Shown piece after piece: positions 58,201 through 64,000 of a stretch of DNA of 64,000 nucleotides. Both the position numbers and the translations under genes were made by a program. Below the pieces are notes generated by a model. That model worked only from the letters and a program-made list of their open reading frames with translations, did no database searches and was not told where the DNA came from. Source of the stretch: Isoptericola luteus (GTDB lineage: Bacteria > Actinomycetota > Actinomycetes > Actinomycetales > Cellulomonadaceae); NCBI RefSeq assembly GCF_020297055.1, contig NZ_JAIXCQ010000014.1, positions 1 through 64,000 of the forward strand, given 5' to 3'. Within the stretch, counting starts at the first letter, position 1. Every line of letters starts with the position of its first letter.

Positions 58201-60003
58201 TCAGCCGCGGAGCCAGACGGTCGTGTCCTGCGGGACGCGGGTCTGCGGGTCGGCCGAGCGGTCGGTGACGACCGGGCCGGACGCCATCAGCACCTCGACA
58301 CCGCGGGGGAGCAGCACCGGGTCGGCACCGAGGTTGGTCAGCACCGTGACGGTGCCGTGCTCTCCCTCGTTGCGGAACGCGATGACGTGCTCGTCCTCGG
58401 CCCAGGCGTCGAGCCACGCGAGGTTGCCGTGGCCCAGGCCCTCGGCCCGGCGCGTGACCAGCGCCGCCCGGTACATCTCGAACGTCGAGTCCTCGACGCC
58501 GTACTGGGCGTCCGCGGCGTAGCGCGCGAACGACTCGGGCTGCGGCAGCCAGGGCTCGCCCGCGGTCCCGAACCCGAAGCCGGGAGCCTCGGCGGACCAC
58601 GGCAGCGGCACGCGGCAGCCGTCACGACCCGCCTCGGTGCCGCCGGTGCGGAAGAACGCCGGGTCCTGACGCACCTCGGCCGGCAGCGCGGTGTGCTCGG
58701 GCAGGCCGAGCTCCTCGCCCTGGTAGAGGTAGGCCGAGCCCGGCAGGCCCAGCATGAGCAGCGTGGCGGCACGGGCGCGGTGCAGGCCGAGCGCCTCGTC
58801 GGGCTGCGGGTCGGTGGCGAAGACGCCGTTGACCTTCACCGACGGGTCGGTGGAGCCGAGCCGCGACGGGTGGCGCACCACGTCGTGGTTGGACAGCACC
58901 CAGGTGGTGGGCGCGCCGACCTCGTCGTTGGCCCGGTAGGAGGCGGCGATGACGGTGCGCAGGGGCGCGGCCTGCCAGCCGGTGGTGAGGAACGAGAAGT
59001 TGAACGCCTGGTGCATCTCGTCGGGGCGCACGTAGCGGGCGAGCCGGCTCAGCGGCTCGACCCACGCCTCGGCGACCAGCGCACGGTCGCCGTCGTAGGC
59101 GGCCAGCACCTGGTGCCACTCGCGGTAGATCTCGTGCACGCCGTCCTGGTCGAACATGGGGCCGGCGTTGCTGGCGCCGGTGGAGCCGTCCTCGGGCGCG
59201 CCCGGCTCGACGTCGTCCGCGACCTCGTCGCTCGACCCGGCGACCATCTCGACGTGGCCGTCCCAGTCGGGCAGGCCGTCGGCCTTGACCATGCCGTGGG
59301 CGACGTCGATGCGGAAGCCGTCGACGCCGCGGTCCAGCCAGAAGCGCAGCACGTCGACGAACTCGGCGCGCACCTCGGGGCGGGTCCAGTCGAGGTCGGG
59401 CTGGGAGGAGTCGAACAGGTGCAGGTACCACTGCGGTCCCTGCTCGCCGTCGTCCTCGCGGGGCGCGAGCCGCGTCCACGCGGGCCCGCCGAAGATCGAC
59501 TGCCAGTTGTTCGGCGGCTCGTCGCCGCCCGGTCCGCGGCCGTCGCGGAAGATGTACCGCTCGCGCTCGGGGGAGCCGGGAGCGGCGGCCAGCGCCTGCT
59601 GGAACCAGGCGTGCTGGTCGGAGGTGTGGTTGGGCACCAGGTCGACGATGACGCGCATGCCGCGCGCGTGGGCGCCGGCGAGCATCGTGTCGAAGTCGGC
59701 GAGGGTGCCGAACAGGGGGTCGACGTCGCGGTAGTCGGAGACGTCGTAGCCGGCGTCCTTCTGCGGGGACCGGTAGAACGGGGAGAGCCAGATCGCGTCG
59801 ACGCCGAGCGTCCCGAGGTGGTCGAGACGCGACGTGATGCCGGCGAGGTCGCCGATGCCGTCGCCGTTCCCGTCTGCGAAGGACCTCGGGTAGACCTGGT
59901 AGATGACGGCATCGCGCCACCACTCGCGAGCGGCGTCGCTGCCCGCGTGCACGACGTGGGTGCTGCGGAGGGCGGCGGGGACGGCGGTCTGGCTGGAGGT
60001 CAT
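58201..60003 (-). CDS. GH13 alpha-glucosidase (oligo-1,6-glucosidase type)
   Basis: 600 aa cytosolic glycoside hydrolase. GH13 regions: RVIVDLVPNHTSDQHAWF (I), VDGFRIDVAHGMVKADGLP (II, nucleophile Asp), ALVAEAWVEP (III, acid/base Glu), and WVLSNHDVVRHPSR (IV). The start VIYQVYPRSFADGNGDGIGD is typical. Probable substrates are maltose, isomaltose or short maltodextrins, to be imported by the downstream-located ABC system. The ATG at 60003 has GAGGAAG upstream. A LacI-type operator lies 63 bp before it. Confidence 0.9.
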   Translation of the reverse strand: MTSSQTAVPAALRSTHVVHAGSDAAREWWRDAVIYQVYPRSFADGNGDGIGDLAGITSRLDHLGTLGVDAIWLSPFYRSPQKDAGYDVSDYRDVDPLFGTLADFDTMLAGAHARGMRVIVDLVPNHTSDQHAWFQQALAAAPGSPERERYIFRDGRGPGGDEPPNNWQSIFGGPAWTRLAPREDDGEQGPQWYLHLFDSSQPDLDWTRPEVRAEFVDVLRFWLDRGVDGFRIDVAHGMVKADGLPDWDGHVEMVAGSSDEVADDVEPGAPEDGSTGASNAGPMFDQDGVHEIYREWHQVLAAYDGDRALVAEAWVEPLSRLARYVRPDEMHQAFNFSFLTTGWQAAPLRTVIAASYRANDEVGAPTTWVLSNHDVVRHPSRLGSTDPSVKVNGVFATDPQPDEALGLHRARAATLLMLGLPGSAYLYQGEELGLPEHTALPAEVRQDPAFFRTGGTEAGRDGCRVPLPWSAEAPGFGFGTAGEPWLPQPESFARYAADAQYGVEDSTFEMYRAALVTRRAEGLGHGNLAWLDAWAEDEHVIAFRNEGEHGTVTVLTNLGADPVLLPRGVEVLMASGPVVTDRSADPQTRVPQDTTVWLRG

Positions 60004-60066
60004 CGAGGCTTCCTCACCTGGTCGGTCGGCACGGCACGGTGGTTCGACCCTCGAGTGTATGCGTTG

Positions 60067-60081
60067 CTGCAACGTTTGCAG
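60067..60081. promoter_or_regulatory. LacI-type operator before the glucosidase gene
   Basis: CTGCAA-CGT-TTGCAG is a 6-3-6 palindrome between the lacI and glucosidase genes, overlapping the likely promoter region. It resembles operators of actinobacterial maltose-type LacI regulators. Confidence 0.65.
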
Positions 60082-60096
60082 AAACGGGGGGACCGA

Positions 60097-61140
60097 TCAG
60101 GTCCGCGGGACGGCTCCGGTGGACCCGCGGACGACGAGCTCCGGCGCGAAGAGCAGCTCCGTGCGCGGGGCGCGCTCGCCCTGGATCTCCGTGAGCAGGG
60201 CGCTGACGGCGGCACGGGCCATCGCCTCGACGGGCTGGCGCACGGTGGTCAGCGGCGGCTCGGTGAACGCGATGAGGGGTGCGTCGTCGTAGCCGACGAC
60301 CGACACGTCGCCCGGCACCGACAGGCCCCGTGACCTGGCGGCGCGCACCGCGCCGAGCGCCATCAGGTCCGACGCGCAGACCACGGCCGTGTGCCCGGAC
60401 TCGAAGAGCTCCGCGGCCGCTGCCTGGCCGCCCTCGAGGGTGTAGAGGCTGGAGCGGGTGTGCTCGGCCGCCGCGCGCTCGTCGGCCGCCAGCCCGCGGG
60501 CGACCAGGCCCTTGGTGAACGCGGCGAGCTTGCGCCGCGACGGCACGTACCGCTCGGGCCCGATCGCGAGCCCGATGCGGGTGTGCCCGAGCGACACGAG
60601 GTGCTGGAGCGCCACGTCGACGCTCGCGGCGTCGTCGGGAGAGATGAACGGTGCGTCGATCCCCGGGGCGTACCCGTTGACCAGCACGATCGGGACCCCC
60701 TGGCTGCGGAGCAGCTCGTAGCGGGAGTGGTCGGCGCGGGAGTCGGCGTGCAGGCCCGAGATGAAGACGATCCCGTCGACGCTGTGGTCGACCAGGGTGC
60801 TCACGTACTCGTCCTCGGTGGTGCCGCCGGGCGCCTGCGTGCACAGCAGCGGCGTGTAGCCCCGCTGGGCCAGGATCGACTCGATGGCCTGCGCGAACGC
60901 GGGGAAGACGGGGTTCGTCAGCTCCGGGACGATGAGGCCGACGAGCCCGGCCGACCGGCCGCGCAGCAGCGAGGGCCGCTCGTACCCGAGCACGTCGAGG
61001 GCGGCCAGCACGGCTTGCCGGGTGGAGCTCGCCACGCCGGGCTTCCCGTTGAGCACGCGCGAGACCGTGGCGGTGGAGACGCCGGCCTGCTCGGCCAGGT
61101 CGCTCAGACGGGTGCGCACCCGCACGATCGTAGGGGACAC
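60097..61140 (-). CDS. LacI-family transcriptional regulator
   Basis: 347 aa. The N-terminal helix-turn-helix is RLSDLAEQAGVSTATVSRVLNGKPGVA with hinge RQAVLAALDVLGYE. A periplasmic-binding-like domain follows (VGLIVPELTNPVFPAFAQAI ... VVGYDDAPLIAFTEPPLTTVRQP). The GTG at 61140 has GAGGAGG upstream. It lies between the glucosidase gene and the ABC transporter, and both have palindromic operators, so it probably controls both. Confidence 0.93.
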   Translation of the reverse strand: MSPTIVRVRTRLSDLAEQAGVSTATVSRVLNGKPGVASSTRQAVLAALDVLGYERPSLLRGRSAGLVGLIVPELTNPVFPAFAQAIESILAQRGYTPLLCTQAPGGTTEDEYVSTLVDHSVDGIVFISGLHADSRADHSRYELLRSQGVPIVLVNGYAPGIDAPFISPDDAASVDVALQHLVSLGHTRIGLAIGPERYVPSRRKLAAFTKGLVARGLAADERAAAEHTRSSLYTLEGGQAAAAELFESGHTAVVCASDLMALGAVRAARSRGLSVPGDVSVVGYDDAPLIAFTEPPLTTVRQPVEAMARAAVSALLTEIQGERAPRTELLFAPELVVRGSTGAVPRT

Positions 61141-61246
61141 CGGACCTCCTCGTCCTGGCTGGGGCCGTCCGTGGTCACCGGACCGCCGTGAGTACGACCG
61201 TCGGCCGTCGGGCCACCGATTGCAAGCCCGTTGCTGAAAAGTTATC

Positions 61247-61283
61247 GCAAGATCTTGCAATCGCCGCATCGGGTGCCTACGTT
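61247..61283 (+). promoter_or_regulatory. Promoter with LacI-type operator for the sugar ABC operon
   Basis: TTGCAA (61255-61260) and TACGTT (61278-61283) are spaced 17 nt, a good -35/-10 pair. The palindrome GCAAGATCTTGC (61247-61258) overlaps the -35. Binding of the LacI protein here would block polymerase. An additional TTGCAA-N3-CGTTGC half-match lies at 61220-61234. Confidence 0.7.
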
Positions 61284-61350
61284 ATGGGCAAGCAGGGCCC
61301 CGACGACGTCGTCGGAGGGGCCACCCACCGATGACACTGGGAGTAACCCG

Positions 61351-62577
61351 ATGCGACGGAGCATCCTTCTTGTCTCTGCGCTGGCCACCACGCTCGTCCT
61401 GACGGCGTGCGGGGCCGGCGACACCGGCGACGCGAGCACCGACGACCCGAGCGCCGCCGCCGGCAACGGGTCCGGCGAGCTCACGGTCTGGGTCGACGAG
61501 ACCCGCCAGGCCGCCGTCGAGCAGGCCGCGAAGGCGTACGAGGACGAGTCCGGCGTCGACGTCGAGCTCGTGCTGAAGAACTTCGACGACATCCGCACGG
61601 ACTTCCTCGCGCAGGTCCCGACGGGCGAGGGCCCCGACATCACCGTCGGAGCGCACGACTGGCTGGGCGAGCTCAGCACGAACGGCGTGGTCGCCCCGAT
61701 CGAGCTGGGCGACAAGGCCGCCGCCTTCGAGGAGGTCTCGGTCCAGGCCTTCACCCAGGACGGCCAGGTCTACGGCCTGCCCTACGCCATCGAGAACATC
61801 GCGCTCATCCGCAACACCGAGCTCGCCCCCGAGGCACCCGCGACCTACGACGACATGGTGGCAGCCGGCGAGAAGGCCGACACCAAGTTCCCGTTCCTCG
61901 TCCAGACGGGCACCGAGGGCGACCCGTACACGTACTACCCGTTCCAGACGTCGTTCGGTGCGCCGGTCTTCGCGCAGAACGCGGACGGCTCGTACAAGCC
62001 CGAGCTCACGCTCGGCGGCGACGCCGGTGAGGCGTTCGCGACCTGGCTCGCCGAGGAGGGCGAGGCCGGCAACCTCAGCACCGACGTCACGTACGACATC
62101 GCGGTGGAGGCGTTCGCCAAGGGCAACTCGCCGTTCATCATCGGCGGCCCGTGGATGCTCGAGCAGTTCGCCGACCTGGACCTCGCCATCGACCCGATCC
62201 CGGCCGCGGGCGACCAGCCTGCTCAGCCCTTCGTCGGTGTCCAGGGCTTCTACGTCAACGCGCAGAGCAAGAACGCCCTGCTCGCCAACGACTTCCTCGT
62301 GAACTACCTGGCGACGCCCGAGGCGCAGACGGCCCTGTTCGAGGCCGGCGGCCGCCCGCCGGCGCTCCTCGAGTCCGCGGACGCCGCGTCGTCCGACCCG
62401 GTCATCGCGGGCTTCCGTGAGGTCGGCGCCGAGGCCGTCCCGATGCCCTCCATCCCGGAGATGGGCTCCGTGTGGGCTTTCTGGGGCGTCACCGAGGCCA
62501 ACATCATCACCGGCAAGTCCGACCCGGTGAAGGCCTGGGACAAGATGGTCTCCGACATCACCGGCGCGCTCGGCTGA
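61351..62577 (+). CDS. Maltose/maltodextrin-type ABC solute-binding lipoprotein
   Basis: 408 aa. A lipoprotein signal (MRRSILLVSALATTLVLTAC, lipobox LTAC) and Asp/Ser-rich linker precede a cluster B-type sugar-binding domain (GELTVWVDETRQAAVEQAA ... PYAIENIALIRNTEL ... FIIGGPWMLEQF ... GVQGFYVNAQSKN). The pattern fits MalE-like proteins. GGGAG precedes the ATG. Its stop overlaps the permease start (TGATG). Confidence 0.9.
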   Translation: MRRSILLVSALATTLVLTACGAGDTGDASTDDPSAAAGNGSGELTVWVDETRQAAVEQAAKAYEDESGVDVELVLKNFDDIRTDFLAQVPTGEGPDITVGAHDWLGELSTNGVVAPIELGDKAAAFEEVSVQAFTQDGQVYGLPYAIENIALIRNTELAPEAPATYDDMVAAGEKADTKFPFLVQTGTEGDPYTYYPFQTSFGAPVFAQNADGSYKPELTLGGDAGEAFATWLAEEGEAGNLSTDVTYDIAVEAFAKGNSPFIIGGPWMLEQFADLDLAIDPIPAAGDQPAQPFVGVQGFYVNAQSKNALLANDFLVNYLATPEAQTALFEAGGRPPALLESADAASSDPVIAGFREVGAEAVPMPSIPEMGSVWAFWGVTEANIITGKSDPVKAWDKMVSDITGALG

Positions 62578-64000
62578 TGTCCTCACGCACCACCGTCGTG
62601 GCCGGCTCCGGGACCCGTTCCGGAGCCGGCTTCGCCGTGAAGCTGGTCCTCATGGCACTCGTGGACGCGCTCGGCGTCTTCGGCGTGCTCGCCGCCTGGC
62701 GTGCCGAGTCGTGGGGGATCCTCGCGGCGATGGTCGCGCTGCTCGTCGCCGCGAACTGGGTGTACTTCTCCCGGCGCACCCTGCCGCTGAAGTACGTGCT
62801 GCCAGGCCTCGCGTTCCTGCTCGTCTACCAGGTCTACGTGATCGGGTACACGGGGTACGTCGCGTTCACCAACTACGGCGACGGGCACAACTCCACCAAG
62901 AGCCAGGCGATCGAGGCGCTGCTCGTGCAGAACGAGCGTCGCGTCGAGGGGTCGCCGGCCGAGCCGCTGACGGTGCTGGAGTCCGGCGACGAGCTCGGGT
63001 TCGCCGTCACGGACGAGGACGGCCGGGTCGAGGTCGGTTCGGCCACGCAGCCGCTCGAGCCGGCCCCGGACGCCGTCGTCGGCGACGACGGGCGGGCGAC
63101 GCAGGTGCCCGGGTGGTCGGTGCTGGACCGCGCGCAGGTGCTCGAGCGCCAGCAGGAGGTCACGACGCTGCGGGTCCCGGTCTCCGACGACGCCGAGGCA
63201 GGCTCCGTGCGCACGCAGGACGCGCGGACCGGCTACGTGTTCCGGTCGGTGCTGACGTACGACGAGGCCGCCGACACGATGACGGACACGTCGACGGGCA
63301 CCGTGTACTCGCCCAACGACGACGGTCAGTTCGAGGCCGCGGACGGGTCGACGCTCCCCGTGGGGTGGCGCGTCACGGTGGGCTTCGAGAACTTCGCGAC
63401 GGCGTTCGGCGACCCGCGCTACGCCGAGCCGTTCGTGCAGATCCTCCTGTGGACGTTCGCGTTCGCCATCCTGTCGGTGGTGACCACGTTCGTGCTCGGC
63501 ATGTTCCTGGCGATGGTCTTCAACGACCCGCGCCTGCGCGGGCGCAGGATCTACCGGACGCTGTCGATCCTGCCGTACGCGATGCCGGGGTTCCTCGCGG
63601 CCCTGCTGTGGTCCGGCATGCTCAACAAGAGCTTCGGCGTGATCAACCAGGTGCTGCTGGGCGGTGCGGACGTCCCGTGGCTCACCGACCCGTGGCTCGC
63701 CAAGCTGTCGGTGCTCGGCGTCAACCTGTGGCTGGGGTTCCCGTACATGTTCCTCATCTGCACGGGCGCGCTCCAGTCCCTGCCGGGCGACGTCTACGAG
63801 GCGGCGAAGATCGACGGTGCGGGACGATGGCGGACGTGGCGCTCGATCACGATGCCGCTGCTGCTGGTCGCCACCGCGCCGCTGCTCATCTCGAGCTTCG
63901 CGTTCAACTTCAACAACTTCACCCTGATCAAGATGCTGACGAACGGCGGGCCACGGTTCGACGACGCGTCCGTGCCCCTGGGGCACACCGACATCCTGAT
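62577..64000 (+). CDS. MalF-like sugar ABC permease (runs off the window)
   Basis: 474 codons are present and the end is outside the window. An N-terminal pair of helices and LPLKYVLPGLAFLLVYQVYV are followed by a large extracytoplasmic loop (about residues 105-275). The inner permease core then includes AILSVVTTFVLGMFLAMV and the EAA loop EAAKIDGAGRWRTWRSITMP, where the ATPase docks. The large loop after the third helix is the mark of MalF. It overlaps the binding-protein gene, and a MalG partner is expected downstream. Confidence 0.88.
   Translation, partial: MSSRTTVVAGSGTRSGAGFAVKLVLMALVDALGVFGVLAAWRAESWGILAAMVALLVAANWVYFSRRTLPLKYVLPGLAFLLVYQVYVIGYTGYVAFTNYGDGHNSTKSQAIEALLVQNERRVEGSPAEPLTVLESGDELGFAVTDEDGRVEVGSATQPLEPAPDAVVGDDGRATQVPGWSVLDRAQVLERQQEVTTLRVPVSDDAEAGSVRTQDARTGYVFRSVLTYDEAADTMTDTSTGTVYSPNDDGQFEAADGSTLPVGWRVTVGFENFATAFGDPRYAEPFVQILLWTFAFAILSVVTTFVLGMFLAMVFNDPRLRGRRIYRTLSILPYAMPGFLAALLWSGMLNKSFGVINQVLLGGADVPWLTDPWLAKLSVLGVNLWLGFPYMFLICTGALQSLPGDVYEAAKIDGAGRWRTWRSITMPLLLVATAPLLISSFAFNFNNFTLIKMLTNGGPRFDDASVPLGHTDIL

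Overview
The window is high-GC DNA with dense short operons, many GTG/TTG starts and a gene order typical of Actinomycetota (holA-rpsT-lepA-hemW-hrcA-dnaJ-rsmE-HIT-phoH-ybeY-corC-era, then leuA, recO-uppS and a zur/znuABC cluster). A mycothiol-dependent-type enzyme, a type-2 LeuA, an alpha2 GlyRS and an actinobacterial LRV-motif membrane protein point to Micrococcales, probably Cellulomonadaceae or Promicromonosporaceae. The genus is inferred, not proven.

Layout. 1-33.4 kb is core chromosome. It starts with an abnormal poly-C/poly-G block that looks like an assembly artefact, followed by holA, rpsT, a PemK/MazF-like gene, lepA, hemW and three Pro-rich small membrane proteins. The heat-shock/RNA block follows, with a recognisable CIRCE operator before hrcA. 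Next come membrane proteins and leuA, which is preceded by a likely attenuator leader peptide with three consecutive rare Leu codons. Then follow an orphan prepilin peptidase, a Ser/Thr kinase, recO-uppS, an enterochelin-esterase-like protein lacking its catalytic Ser and His, a lone siderophore-type ABC ATPase, and a Zur-regulated zinc uptake operon.

33.5-47.8 kb is an accessory island. It holds a LamG-type secreted protein cut by an in-frame TAG just after its signal peptide, and a 2.3-kb-residue RHS protein ending in a Hint protease-like domain plus a small toxin tip with its overlapping immunity gene. A frameshifted IS30 copy, an orphan immunity-like small gene, and a very short secreted protein built as signal peptide - Hint - ParB-like toxin with its own immunity gene follow. 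The island ends in fragments of IS481, IS3 and ISAs1 transposases. The two adjacent Hint toxin modules, one of them without any RHS or delivery scaffold, are the most unusual content.

47.8-64 kb returns to chromosomal genes: an ECF42-like sigma factor with its DGPF partner, glyS, a LysR regulator divergent from a three-gene amino-acid (probably lysine/pipecolate) degradation operon (FAD oxidase, HglS, ALDH7-like), dusB, a cluster of six short inverted/direct repeats between convergent genes, and a maltose/maltodextrin-type locus (GH13 glucosidase, LacI regulator, sugar-binding lipoprotein, MalF-like permease running off the end) with palindromic operators in both promoters.
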